DNA of 64,000 bases from positions 1 through 64,000 of the forward strand of contig JADJAE010000019.1 of assembly GCA_016704445.1 (NCBI GenBank), written 5' to 3'. This document shows, piece by piece, positions 17,831 through 26,245 of the stretch. Every line of letters starts with the position of its first letter. The first letter of the stretch is position 1. A program made the translations under genes and the position numbers. This DNA comes from Deltaproteobacteria bacterium (GTDB taxonomy: Bacteria; Myxococcota_A; Polyangia; Polyangiales; Ga0077539). The notes under the pieces are model-generated. The model saw only the letters and a program-made list of their open reading frames with translations, was not told the origin of the DNA and did not search any database.

Positions 17831-18549
17831 CGGGCACCCGTGAGGTCGAGAGAGAGGGAGACTCCGATGGAGCGGGTTCCCATGAACTCGCGATAGAGCA
17901 CGCCGAGGGCGGGGCCGCCGCCGGCGTTGGTGCTGCCCCAGTAGCGCCGCTGGCGGCCGAGGCGCACCGAGAGGCCCGCCTCGAACTCGTCGCCGAGGGG
18001 CAGCCACGAGGATCCGTCGCGGCGCGCGTCGGCGCCTGCGATGAAGGCCGCTCCCGCGTGGGCCGAGAGCCGGATGGGGCCGAGCGACCAGCCGAGCATC
18101 ACCTGGATGGGGAAGCGCGCGGCGAGGGGGACGCTGCCGACCACGCCGTCGAAGCCGACGCCTCCGTGGAGGGCCACGACGTTGCCGAGGCCCCAGCGCG
18201 CGCCGACGCCGAGGACGTGGGCGGTGAGGCCGTAGACGGCGCCGTTCTCGCTGCCGCCGATCTCGCCGTCGAGCCCTGCGGCGTATCCGATGGAGCGCCC
18301 GAGCACGAGGCGGCTTCGCAGCGCGAACGACCCGCTGTTGGTGAACCCGTTGACGCGGTTCGGGTCGAGCACCCGGGCGTAGCGACCCTGGAGCGACACG
18401 TCGAGGTGGTGGCTCACTCCCTCGGGCGCGAGGTCGGAGGGGTGGCCATAGGCCGCTCGCTGGGCGAGGGCCGCGGAGGGGATGAGCACGCCCGCGACGG
18501 CGACGATCGCGAGCGCGCTGGGGGAGAGGGGGGGCATCGGCGTGACCAT
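17827..18549 (-). CDS. Outer-membrane beta-barrel-like protein
   Basis: A 240-aa protein from ATG 18549. A signal peptide (SALAIVAVAGVLIPSAALAQ) is followed by alternating hydrophobic/polar strands with many Gly and aromatic residues, ending SIGVSLSLDLTGAR. This is the pattern of an eight-to-ten-strand outer-membrane barrel. No specific family recognised. It is the first gene of a two-gene unit with the lipase-like lipoprotein, suggesting a joint envelope role. Only 28 bp separates it from the divergent enoyl-CoA hydratase start, so the promoters must be compact or overlap. Confidence 0.65.
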   Translation of the reverse strand: MVTPMPPLSPSALAIVAVAGVLIPSAALAQRAAYGHPSDLAPEGVSHHLDVSLQGRYARVLDPNRVNGFTNSGSFALRSRLVLGRSIGYAAGLDGEIGGSENGAVYGLTAHVLGVGARWGLGNVVALHGGVGFDGVVGSVPLAARFPIQVMLGWSLGPIRLSAHAGAAFIAGADARRDGSSWLPLGDEFEAGLSVRLGRQRRYWGSTNAGGGPALGVLYREFMGTRSIGVSLSLDLTGAR

Positions 18550-18577
18550 ACGCCGTCACGGGCACGGGGGCTGTGAT

Positions 18578-19291
18578 ATGGCCCGATGCATGATCGACAT
18601 CGTCATCGAGGGAGCCGGGCGCAACGCGTTGAGCACGGTGGTGCTGAGCAGCCTGAAGGAGGCATTGGCGGCGGCGGGCGATCGGCCGGTGCTGCTGCGC
18701 GGGGCGGGCGGGTGCTTCTCCGCGGGGCTCAACCTGAAGGAGGTGGCCTCGCTCGATCAGCCTGCGATGGAGCGCTTCCTGGGTCTGCTGGAGGAGACCT
18801 TCGAGGCGCTCTACCTGCACCCGGCGCCGGTGGTGGCGCTGGTGGAGGGCCACGCCATCGCAGGGGGCGCGGTGCTGGCGCTCTGCTGCGACTGGCGCGT
18901 ATCGGCCAGCGACGAGAAGGCGCGGCTGGGGCTCAACGAGGTGGCGCTGGGGCTGCAATTCCCTCCGAAGATCTGGGGCATCGTCAACGTGCGGCTGCCG
19001 TCGACGGCGAGGGAGCGGGTGCTGCTGGGCGCGGGGCTGCACTCGCCGGCCGAGGCGCTTGCGCTGGGCCTGGTGGACGAGGTGACGGCGGAGCCCGAGG
19101 CGAGGGCGAGGGCGGTGCTGGCGACGCTGGCGGGGCATCCCCGACAGGCCTACGCGGCGACCAAGAGGGCGATGCGCGCGGCGACGGTGGCGTTGTCCGA
19201 AGAGGCGAGGGTGGCCTTCGTGGCGGAGGTGGTCCCGCGGTGGGTGAGCGACGAGGTGCGGGCGAGGATGCTCGCGGTGCTCAAGCGGTAG
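18578..19291 (+). CDS. Enoyl-CoA hydratase/isomerase family protein
   Basis: A 237-aa protein from ATG 18578; a second ATG at 18590 is also plausible. The crotonase fold is shown by the oxyanion segments GAGGCFSAGLNLKEV and EGHAIAGGAVLALCCDWRVS, then LGLNEVALGLQFP. It is shorter than usual at the N-terminus, lacking most of the first strand pair. Crotonases hydrate or isomerise acyl-CoA thioesters; the substrate cannot be read here. It converges on the CoA-ligase operon and is transcribed apart from the hydratase at 22095. Confidence 0.8.
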   Translation: MARCMIDIVIEGAGRNALSTVVLSSLKEALAAAGDRPVLLRGAGGCFSAGLNLKEVASLDQPAMERFLGLLEETFEALYLHPAPVVALVEGHAIAGGAVLALCCDWRVSASDEKARLGLNEVALGLQFPPKIWGIVNVRLPSTARERVLLGAGLHSPAEALALGLVDEVTAEPEARARAVLATLAGHPRQAYAATKRAMRAATVALSEEARVAFVAEVVPRWVSDEVRARMLAVLKR

Positions 19292-19297
19292 CGGGGT

Positions 19298-20917
19298 TCA
19301 GTCCGCCACCCGCCCCTTGAGCGCCTTCCGGTCGATCTTCCCCCGGTCGTTCTTGGGCAGCTCGTCTACGAAGACCACCTGTCGCGGGTACTTGTGCTTC
19401 GCCAGCCGCCCCTTGGCCCACTGCTGGAGCTCGCCCGCGAATCCCTCTCCCGTCACGTGCCCCTCGCGGATCACCACGTAGGCCCGCGACGCCATCAGCC
19501 CGTCGACCTCGACGCCCACCACCGCGACCTCGGCCACCGCCGGGTGATCCAGCAGGCAGTCCTCCACCTCCAGGGGAGACACCCAGAGCCCGGATACCTT
19601 CAAGAGCTCATCGGCCCTGCCGCCGAACCAGAGGTAGCCCTCTCCGTCCAATCGGAAGAGGTCGCCGGTGCAGCACCAGCGCCCATGGAAGGTCTGCCAG
19701 CTCTTGTCGCGATCGCCCTGATACCCGATGGACACGCTGTCGCCCGCCACCCACAGCACGCCGATCTCGTTGGACCCTACCGGTGCCGCGCCCGGCCCCA
19801 CGGCGCCAGTGGGCAACACCTTGATCGAATAGCCGTCGACCACCCGGCCCAGCGATCCGGGCTTCACGTCCCCCGGCCGGTTGCTCACATAGATATGGAA
19901 CATCTCCGCCGAGCCGATGCCGTCATAGACCTCGATGCCCCAGCGCTCGGTCCAGCGCTGGAGCAGCGCCGGAGGGAGCGCCTCGCCCGCGGAGAGGCAG
20001 AAGCGCAGCGACGACAGGTCTACCTCCGCGCCCTTCTCCAGCAGCTTGCCGATCATCGTCGGCACGTTGGTGAGCACCGTCGGCCGGTACATCGCGATCG
20101 CCGCCGTCAGCGACTCCACCGTCGGCCGCTCGGAGAACATCCCCACCGACGCCCCCACCCGAAAGGGGAACATCAGGTTGGTGCCCGTCGCATATCCAAA
20201 GAACAAGCGCGGCACGCTCACGCAGATGTCCCCGCGCCGGTAGCCCACGGTGCCGAGGGCGTAGACCTCCGTGTTGAACGCGAAGTCCCGGTGGGTGTGC
20301 ACCGCCGCCTTGGGCTTGCCCGTCGAGCCGCTCGTGAACAGCCACACCGCGATGTCATCCCGCCGCGTCGGAACGATCTCCGCCCGCCGCCCGCTGCGCT
20401 GCACGAAGGCCAGCGCCGACGAGAGCGTCTCGCTCCGCAGCCCGGGAACGCTGTCGAAGCCCACCTCCGCCTCCGGGTCGTCGCCCGTCGCCGCGTCGGG
20501 CACCACGAACACCGCCTTCAACCACGGCGACGTCCGCAGCCCCTCGTGCAGCGCCGTCACCACCCGCGGGACGGTCACCAGCACCGAGGCCCGCGTGTAC
20601 TCCAGCAGGTATGCGAGGTCCGCCGTCGGGGCGTCGGGGTTGCCCATCGCGATCACCCCGCCGGCCTTCAGCACCCCGAAGAAGGTCCATGCGAAGGGAG
20701 GCAGGTCGGGCAGCACGATCAGCGCCCGCTCCTCGTGCCGCAGCCCCGCGTCGCGCAGCAGCGTCGCCACGGCCTCGGTGCGCGCGGCCACCTCCGCGTA
20801 GGTCCAGGTGCGGTCGCCGAAGCGCAGCGCGGTGTCTCCGCCCATTCCCTCCTTCAATCGATCGAAGAGGAAATAGTCGGCAAGGTTGAAGACCTCGGGA
20901 AACGTCACCGCGCTCAT
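19298..20917 (-). CDS. Benzoate-CoA-ligase-family AMP-forming ligase
   Basis: A 539-aa acyl-adenylate enzyme from ATG 20917. The N-terminus NLADYFLFDRLKEGMGG matches benzoate-CoA ligases. The AMP-binding P-loop is LFTSGSTGKPKAAVHTH, A5-like motif YDGIGSAEM, TGD motif CCTGDLF, and catalytic Lys in PKNDRGKIDRKAL. The enzyme activates an aromatic acid to its CoA thioester with ATP. It is the last gene of the overlapped operon and overlaps the acyl-CoA dehydrogenase by four bases. In this context (RidA, SDR, hydratase, dehydrogenase) 2-aminobenzoate is the most likely substrate, by analogy with abm clusters. Confidence 0.85.
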   Translation of the reverse strand: MSAVTFPEVFNLADYFLFDRLKEGMGGDTALRFGDRTWTYAEVAARTEAVATLLRDAGLRHEERALIVLPDLPPFAWTFFGVLKAGGVIAMGNPDAPTADLAYLLEYTRASVLVTVPRVVTALHEGLRTSPWLKAVFVVPDAATGDDPEAEVGFDSVPGLRSETLSSALAFVQRSGRRAEIVPTRRDDIAVWLFTSGSTGKPKAAVHTHRDFAFNTEVYALGTVGYRRGDICVSVPRLFFGYATGTNLMFPFRVGASVGMFSERPTVESLTAAIAMYRPTVLTNVPTMIGKLLEKGAEVDLSSLRFCLSAGEALPPALLQRWTERWGIEVYDGIGSAEMFHIYVSNRPGDVKPGSLGRVVDGYSIKVLPTGAVGPGAAPVGSNEIGVLWVAGDSVSIGYQGDRDKSWQTFHGRWCCTGDLFRLDGEGYLWFGGRADELLKVSGLWVSPLEVEDCLLDHPAVAEVAVVGVEVDGLMASRAYVVIREGHVTGEGFAGELQQWAKGRLAKHKYPRQVVFVDELPKNDRGKIDRKALKGRVAD

Positions 20918-22098
20918 GCTCCACCCCTGGGCAGCAGCTGCCCCGCGATCACCAGCCGCTGAATCTCCGTGGTGCCCTCGTAGATCCGCAGCGCCCTGAT
21001 CTCGCGATACAGCCGCTCCACCGCCACGCCGCGCACCACGCCCATCCCGCCGTGTAGCTGCACCGCGCGGTCGATCACCCGCTGCGCCGCCTCGGTGGCG
21101 AACATCTTCCCCATGCTGGCCTCCAGGGTCACCCGGGGGGCGCCCTGGTCCTTCGCCCAGGCGGCGCGAAACACCAGCAGGCGCGCGGCGTCGAGCTCCG
21201 TCGCCATGTCCGCCAGGTACCCCTGCACCGTCTGAAACTCCGCGATGGCCTTGCCGAACTGCCGCCGCTTGGTCACCCGGTCGAGGGACTCGTCGAGCGC
21301 CCGCCGCGCCATGCCCAGCGAGGCCGCGCCGACGGTGCTGCGAAACGCGTCCAGCGTGCTCATCGCGATGCGAAACCCGTCGCCCACGGCGCCGAGCCTG
21401 CGGTCGTCGCTCAAGCGACAAGCCTCGAAGGCGATGGTGCCAATCGGGTGGTCGGCCATCATGGGAATCGATCCCTTGAAGACGAAGCCCGGGTCGCTCG
21501 GGCGCACGAGGAAGGCGGTGATCCCGCGCCGACCCTTCGAGGGATCGGCGTTGGCGAACACCACGTAGTGCCCTGCCACGCCCGCGTTGGAGATGAAGGT
21601 CTTCTCTCCATCGAGCACCCAGGTCTCCCCGTCGCGGCGCGCCACCGTGGAGAGCGACGACACGTCCGTCCCCGCCTCGGGCTCGGTGATCGCGAAGGCC
21701 GCCAGGGACTCTCCCCGCAGCACCGCCGGGAGGTACTCCTCCTGCTGCGCCACCGTCCCCGCCAGCACGATGGGGTAGCTGCCCAGCCCCTGCATCGCGA
21801 AGACCGTGTCGAGCAGCCCGCTGCCCCAGCCGAGCGCCTCGCGCACGAGGCACACCGCCCGCACGTCGATGGCATCCGGGTCGCGCGCGGGGAGGCCCCC
21901 TACGCTCGCCGGAACGCAGGCCCTCAAGAGCCCCGCCTCCGCCAGGCGCTTCGCGACGGCGTGCGCGTCCTCCTGCTCCTCGGGCCAGTCTTCCATCGCC
22001 AGCGTCCGCGCCGCCTCGGCCAGCGGCGCGTGCCACGGATCGAAGAAGAACGTCAGGTCATCACTGCTCGGCGCGCACGCTCGTCCCCCGCCGATCAC
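20914..22098 (-). CDS. Acyl-CoA dehydrogenase
   Basis: A 394-aa flavoprotein dehydrogenase. The GTG at 22098 overlaps the stop of the preceding hydratase (GTGA). Signatures are FAITEPEAGTDVSSL (FAD/substrate), RRQFGKAIAEFQTVQGYLAD, and the C-terminal VQLHGGMGVVRG with YREIRALRIYEGTTEIQRL. It oxidises an acyl-CoA at C2-C3 with transfer to ETF. The conserved arrangement between hydratase and ligase implies a role in degrading the ring-derived CoA ester. The catalytic Glu is probably the E of YEGTTEIQ. Confidence 0.88.
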   Translation of the reverse strand: MIGGGRACAPSSDDLTFFFDPWHAPLAEAARTLAMEDWPEEQEDAHAVAKRLAEAGLLRACVPASVGGLPARDPDAIDVRAVCLVREALGWGSGLLDTVFAMQGLGSYPIVLAGTVAQQEEYLPAVLRGESLAAFAITEPEAGTDVSSLSTVARRDGETWVLDGEKTFISNAGVAGHYVVFANADPSKGRRGITAFLVRPSDPGFVFKGSIPMMADHPIGTIAFEACRLSDDRRLGAVGDGFRIAMSTLDAFRSTVGAASLGMARRALDESLDRVTKRRQFGKAIAEFQTVQGYLADMATELDAARLLVFRAAWAKDQGAPRVTLEASMGKMFATEAAQRVIDRAVQLHGGMGVVRGVAVERLYREIRALRIYEGTTEIQRLVIAGQLLPRGGA

Positions 22099-22919
22099 TT
22101 CTCCCGAGATGGCTCCGGCGCGCCCTGGAACCTCGGCGCACGCTTCGCCACAAGCGCCTCGTAGGCCTCGCGGAAGTCCGGGTGCGCCATGCAGATCGCC
22201 TGCGCCTGCGCCTCCGCCTCGATGGCCTCGTCGAGCCCCATGGTCGACTCCGCCTCGATCATCTGCTTGGTCATGGCGTGCGCGAAGGCCGGGCCCTCGC
22301 TCATCCGGAGCGCCATCGCCATCGCCGTCGGCAGCACCTCGGCCTTCGGCACCACCCGGTTGGCCAGCCCGATGCGGTACGCCTCCGCGGCGTCGATGAG
22401 GTCGCCCGAGTACAGCAGCTCCGACGCGCGACCGAGGCCCACCACCCTCGGCAGCAGGTAGGCCGCGCCCATGTCCGCCCCGGAGAGCCCGACCTTCGGG
22501 AACACAAAACCGAAGCGGGCGTCTTCGGACACGATGCGCAGGTCGCACGCGAGCGCGATGACCGCCCCGGCCCCGACGGCCACCCCGTTGACCGCCGCGA
22601 TCACCGGCCGCCGCACCCGGCGAATCGCGCGGATCAGCGCCCCGGTGATGCGAGTGAACTCCAGCAGCCCGGCCATGTCGCGCTGGAAGAGCTGGGCGAT
22701 GATGTCCTGTCGGTCGCCCCCCGAGCAGAACCCGGTGCCCTCGCCGGTGATCACCAGCGACCGCACCTCGGGGTGGCGCTCCAGCGCCGGGAAGAAGGCC
22801 CCGAGCTCGATGTAGCTCTCGAAGGTCAGGGAGTTGAGCCGCTGCGGACGGTCGAGGGTGATGGTCCCCACGCCGCGGTCGAGGGCGAAGCGGAAGGTCT
22901 TCGGGGAGAGCGTGCTCAT
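22095..22919 (-). CDS. Enoyl-CoA hydratase family protein
   Basis: A 274-aa crotonase from ATG 22919, with ITGEGTGFCSGGDRQDII and GVAVGAGAVIALACDLRI providing the oxyanion hole. The third motif FPKVGLSGADMGAAYLLPR differs from mitochondrial-type hydratases at the usual Glu position and resembles the subgroup found with 2-aminobenzoyl-CoA genes. The start lies 11 bp after RidA and the stop overlaps the dehydrogenase start, so it is part of the operon. Confidence 0.85.
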   Translation of the reverse strand: MSTLSPKTFRFALDRGVGTITLDRPQRLNSLTFESYIELGAFFPALERHPEVRSLVITGEGTGFCSGGDRQDIIAQLFQRDMAGLLEFTRITGALIRAIRRVRRPVIAAVNGVAVGAGAVIALACDLRIVSEDARFGFVFPKVGLSGADMGAAYLLPRVVGLGRASELLYSGDLIDAAEAYRIGLANRVVPKAEVLPTAMAMALRMSEGPAFAHAMTKQMIEAESTMGLDEAIEAEAQAQAICMAHPDFREAYEALVAKRAPRFQGAPEPSREK

Positions 22920-22930
22920 CGCTCAACCCT

Positions 22931-23335
22931 TTACCCTTCACGGATGTGCGCAATGGCCTCGATCTCCACCATGGCCCAGGGCTCGACCAGGGCCGTCACC
23001 CCCACCAGCGCCATCGCCGGGAAGTGCTTGCCCAGCCGCGCCCGCCAGCACCCGCCGACGGCCCGCAGGCTGCCGCGGTAGGCCTCGATGTCCGTCACGT
23101 AGACTGTCATCTTCACGAGGTCGGTGGGCGCGCCTCCCGCGGCCTCGACCACCGCCACCACGTTGGCCAGCGCCTGATCGAATTGATCCACGAAGCCGGT
23201 GGAGACCGCCCGCTGCTGGCCGTCCCAGCCGATCTGCCCGCCTACGTACACCGTGCGCCCCGCGCCGCACGCGACCCCGTTGGTATATCCCTTGGCCGGG
23301 GTCCACCCCGCCGGGAGAATCGCCTCTCCGCTCAC
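22931..23335 (-). CDS. RidA/YjgF-family protein, catabolic type
   Basis: A 134-aa protein whose GTG start (23335) overlaps the SDR stop (GTGA). It has the RidA fold motifs KGYTNGVACGAG, VYVGGQIGWDGQ and MVEIEAIAHI. The Arg used for imine hydrolysis in classical RidA is replaced (FPAMALVGV instead of PARS), as in other operonic YjgF groups. In 2-aminobenzoyl-CoA or aminomuconate pathways such proteins are proposed to act on enamine/imine intermediates. The role here is inferred from the neighbours. Confidence 0.85.
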   Translation of the reverse strand: MSGEAILPAGWTPAKGYTNGVACGAGRTVYVGGQIGWDGQQRAVSTGFVDQFDQALANVVAVVEAAGGAPTDLVKMTVYVTDIEAYRGSLRAVGGCWRARLGKHFPAMALVGVTALVEPWAMVEIEAIAHIREG

Positions 23336-24080
23336 GCCGTCTGCCCTCCATCCAATGCGATGCACTGCCCGGTGATCCCTCGCGCCTCGTACGGCAGGAA
23401 GCTCCACACCGCGTGCGCGATCTCCTCCGGGGTCATCATCCGCTTCTGCGGCGAGAGCGCCGCCAGGGCCTCCCTCCCGTCGCGCCCGGTGGCCCTCTCG
23501 ATGTTGCCCGCCGCGCGCTCGCTCATCGCCGTGTCGACGAAGCCCGGGCACACCGCGTTGACCGTCACCCCGGTGCGGGCGAACTCCACCGCGAGCGCCC
23601 GGGTGAGCCCCACCAGGGCGTGCTTGCTGGCGCAGTAGGCGCTCGTATAGGCGTACCCGCGCAGGCCGGCGTTGCTGGCGATGTTGACCGCGCGCCCGGG
23701 GCCGCGCCTGGCCATCTCGGGCATCACCGCGCGGCAGAGCGAGAAGGCGGCGGTGACGTTGAGGGCCATGGTGCGGTCCCAGATGGCGTCGTCGGTGCGG
23801 GCGAGGGGAGCGCTCTCCGCGATCCCGGCGTTGTTCACCAGCACCGCGATGGGGCCGACCTCGCGCTCGACCGTGCGAACGAGCACCTCCGCGGCCGATC
23901 GGTCGGAGAGGTCGGCGGGGATGGCCACGCCCGCGATGTCGTTGGCGACGGCGTCCAGCGCCGCGACGTCACGCCCTGAGACGACGACGTGGAGCCCGGC
24001 AGCCGAGAGACGCCGAGCAATGGCCTCCCGATGCCGCGACCGCCGCCGGTGACGAGTGCAACTGCGCGATGGAGTTCCAT
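23332..24080 (-). pseudogene. SDR-family dehydrogenase, frameshifted
   Basis: It starts at ATG 24080 with the Rossmann motif ALVTGGGRGIG. At about 24027-24030 the frame changes, and the rest (EAIARRLSAAGLHVVVSGRD onward) is an intact classical SDR: NNAG, Ser in NIASNAG, catalytic YxxxK as SAYCASKHA, and C-terminal GQCIALDGGQTA. Adding one G to the GGG run restores GIGEAIARR. The rest is normal length (about 250 aa). As 3-hydroxyacyl-CoA dehydrogenase it would fit the operon. The single lesion in a G run makes a sequencing indel likely; if real, the pathway is interrupted. Confidence 0.8.
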
Positions 24081-24098
24081 GGAGGTGAAACGTTGGTA

Positions 24099-25040
24099 TC
24101 ACACCACCATGCGCCAGCAGCGGTGCACCGTCTTGTTGCGGTAGTCGTCCGGAACCGTCTGCGCCGTGATCTCCTCGCAGGCCCGCAGCCTCAGCCCCCC
24201 GAGCTCGGGGACGAAGCGCTGATGGTGCGTGGTGAAGTACAGCACCGCGCCCGGCACCAGCACCGCCAGCGTCTCCTCCAGCAAACCCCGGTAGTCGCGA
24301 GAGAGGTCCATCTCGTCGGCCTCTCCCGACGGGCTCGCGGGGAGAAACGACGGCGCGTCCAGCACCGCCAGCTCCCAGCTCCGTCGCTTGGTCTTCGCCT
24401 CGACGAGAAACTTCCTGGCGTCCGCCCGCACGGTCCAGTGCTCGGGCCGGTCGACCGCGTTGAGCACCAGGTTCTTCCTCGCGCGGGCGAGGTACTTGCC
24501 CGACAGGTCGACGGTGTCGCTCGACATCGCGCCGCCCAGCGCGGCCGCGACGGTGAAGGTCCCGGTGGTCCCGTAGAGGTTGAGGAAGCGCTTGCCCGCG
24601 GCCTCCGAGCGCACCCGCTGCCGGGTCTCCCGGTGGTCCGCCCCGAGGCCCGTCTCCGGGTCGTCGTCGAGCACCACCTCGAAGAGCATCCCGTACTCCC
24701 GAACCTCCAGCCTCGTCCCTCCGCTCTCGGCCTTCGAGCGCGCCCACTTGTCACGGGCGTGCACCCGCTCTCTCGGGACGCTCATCGCCGCCGCCACGCC
24801 CTCGGCCAGCGCTTCGACGTAGCCCGGCACCACCGCGGTCTGCTCCCGGGCGTACTCGCCCACCAGCAGGTCGCCCTCGTACCAGTCGACCACCGCGCGC
24901 ACCTCGGGGATGTCCCGGTCGTAGAGCCGGTAGGCCCCGATGGCCTTCGACTCCATCTTCTTCGCGAGCACCCGGTGGTTCTTCTTCACCCGGTTGCCCA
25001 GCATCTCGCCGTGGCGTCGTACGTCCTCTGGTCCCAGCAT
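24099..25040 (-). CDS. rlmK: 23S rRNA methyltransferase, RlmK/RlmI-like
   Basis: A 313-aa SAM-dependent methyltransferase from ATG 25040. The N-terminal region (MLGNRVKKNHRVLAKKMES, then AYRLYDRDIPEV) matches the linker preceding the RlmK half of E. coli RlmL/RlmK. The Rossmann motif I is FLNLYGTTGTFTVAAA, motif II/III LSGKYLARARKNLVLN, and the catalytic-face motif LDAPSF. RlmK makes m7G in 23S rRNA; RlmI-type proteins methylate C5 of cytosine, and I cannot decide between them with certainty. The gene is 18 bp upstream of the SDR. Confidence 0.75.
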   Translation of the reverse strand: MLGPEDVRRHGEMLGNRVKKNHRVLAKKMESKAIGAYRLYDRDIPEVRAVVDWYEGDLLVGEYAREQTAVVPGYVEALAEGVAAAMSVPRERVHARDKWARSKAESGGTRLEVREYGMLFEVVLDDDPETGLGADHRETRQRVRSEAAGKRFLNLYGTTGTFTVAAALGGAMSSDTVDLSGKYLARARKNLVLNAVDRPEHWTVRADARKFLVEAKTKRRSWELAVLDAPSFLPASPSGEADEMDLSRDYRGLLEETLAVLVPGAVLYFTTHHQRFVPELGGLRLRACEEITAQTVPDDYRNKTVHRCWRMVV

Positions 25041-25064
25041 CGTCTCGTTTCCTCTGCCGCCTCG

Positions 25065-25601
25065 TTAGGGTTCCGACGCCGACCGGACCACCCGCACCCG
25101 CCGCCGCGCCGCCTCCAGCACCGGGACCATCGCCCGCTGCGCCTCGGCGTCATCGACGATCACCACCTCGTCGAGCTCGTCGCTCTCCGCGATACCCTGG
25201 AGAAACCAGCGCATCGCGTCGCCCGCCGACGCCCTCCCGCTGCTGCGCCCCGGCAGCGAGAGCGCCACCGAGCGCAGCCGGAGCCCGCCGAGGGTGGCCA
25301 GGATGCGGGCGGTCACCCGCTCCGCGGCCGCCGCGTCGAAGTCCGCCGAGAGCCCTTCGCCGAACAGGATGAGCTTCTCGAAGGGCAGCCTCGGGCGTCC
25401 GGGAACCAGGGTTACCTCATCGGGTAATCCGGTGACCCGTCCGCCGACGAGGAGCCGGGAGAGCGAGCCGCAGAGACGCCAGTCGCAGAGACCGGCGGCC
25501 CCTTTGAGCGGGCGCTCGTCCTCGAAGAAGGGCAGCGCAAGGACCTCCAGGCGGAGCTGGTCGATGCGCGCGAGGTCGAGGGGGACGAAGCGCACCTCCA
25601 T
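25065..25601 (-). CDS. Stand-alone leucyl-aminopeptidase N-domain protein
   Basis: A 178-aa protein (ATG 25601). Its sequence, with VPLDLARIDQLRLEVLALPF, DERPLKGAAGLCDWRLCG, RPRLPFEKLILFG and a closing helix, resembles the macro-like N-terminal domain of M17 leucyl aminopeptidases. The zinc-peptidase catalytic domain is absent, and the gene ends cleanly without remnants, so this is a single-domain protein. Similar short proteins occur in other myxobacteria as far as I recall. The function is probably binding rather than catalysis. It lies between rlmK and the restriction cassette. Confidence 0.7.
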   Translation of the reverse strand: MEVRFVPLDLARIDQLRLEVLALPFFEDERPLKGAAGLCDWRLCGSLSRLLVGGRVTGLPDEVTLVPGRPRLPFEKLILFGEGLSADFDAAAAERVTARILATLGGLRLRSVALSLPGRSSGRASAGDAMRWFLQGIAESDELDEVVIVDDAEAQRAMVPVLEAARRRVRVVRSASEP

Positions 25602-25639
25602 GGCGGTTCAGCCTACCTGCGGGGCGTCGGCGAGAGGGG

Positions 25640-25692
25640 CGGCGCTCGTCCGTACGACGCCGACGCCGGGGGCGGCGTTCGTCCGTACGACG
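25640..25692 (+). repeat. Two direct copies of a 20-bp motif
   Basis: CGGCGCTCGTCCGTACGACG (25640-25659) and CGGCGTTCGTCCGTACGACG (25673-25692) differ by one base and are 33 bp apart. The core GTCCGTACGAC is a near-palindrome. They lie just downstream of the M17-N gene start region, next to the foldback element, and may belong to its insertion history or be a protein-binding site. Confidence 0.5.
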
Positions 25693-25756
25693 GTCACGTC
25701 TGCGATCACCGGCCTCACCCGGAGCGAAGCGGAGGGGCGGCTCATTTGTGGCGTAG

Positions 25757-26178
25757 GGAGGGCGCCCTTCCCCGCTGCCGCGCGCCCTACCCCCGCGGGG
25801 CGCTCATTGTTGCCCTCATCGAGCGCGGGCCGCTTGCAGGCTGGGGTTCCGCGCGTTGGCGCGTCACCCCAGGCAATAACAGGATGGCCGCCCCGGACAT
25901 CGGTCCGGGGCTCCGAACGGGCATCGCCTGATACGTGCCGGAGGCGGCGCGTCCGCGTCCGGCTGGCCCCTTCGTTCGCTCGACAGCGGACCCGGCAACC
26001 TGCGCCCAGAGACGGCCGTTCGGAGCCCCGGACCCTGTCCGGGGCGGCCATCCTGTTATTGCCTGGGGTGACGCGCCAACGCGCGGAACCCCAGCCTGCA
26101 AGCGGCCTGCGCTCGGTGAGGGCAACAATGAGCGCCCGCGGGGGTAGGGCGCGCGGCAGCGGGGAAGGGGCGCCCTCC
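25757..26178 (+). repeat. Foldback element, copy A
   Basis: A 422-bp palindromic element. Its arms, 25757-25920 and 26016-26178, are nearly perfect reverse complements of about 164 bp. They share segments such as TTGCAGGCTGGGGTTCCGCG and CAGGCAATAACAGGATGGCC. A unique 95-bp centre (25921-26015) starts ATCGCCTGATACGTGCCGG. It encodes no protein-like frame. A second copy in the same orientation lies at 33699-34119, on the other side of the restriction cassette. It is probably a MITE-like or foldback transposon. Confidence 0.85.
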
Positions 26179-26245
26179 TCCGTCCCGAAGGTGTCGCACC
26201 CCAGGGCACGCTCGCCTCGCGTTCGCTCGTGATGTCCGTCCGCCT

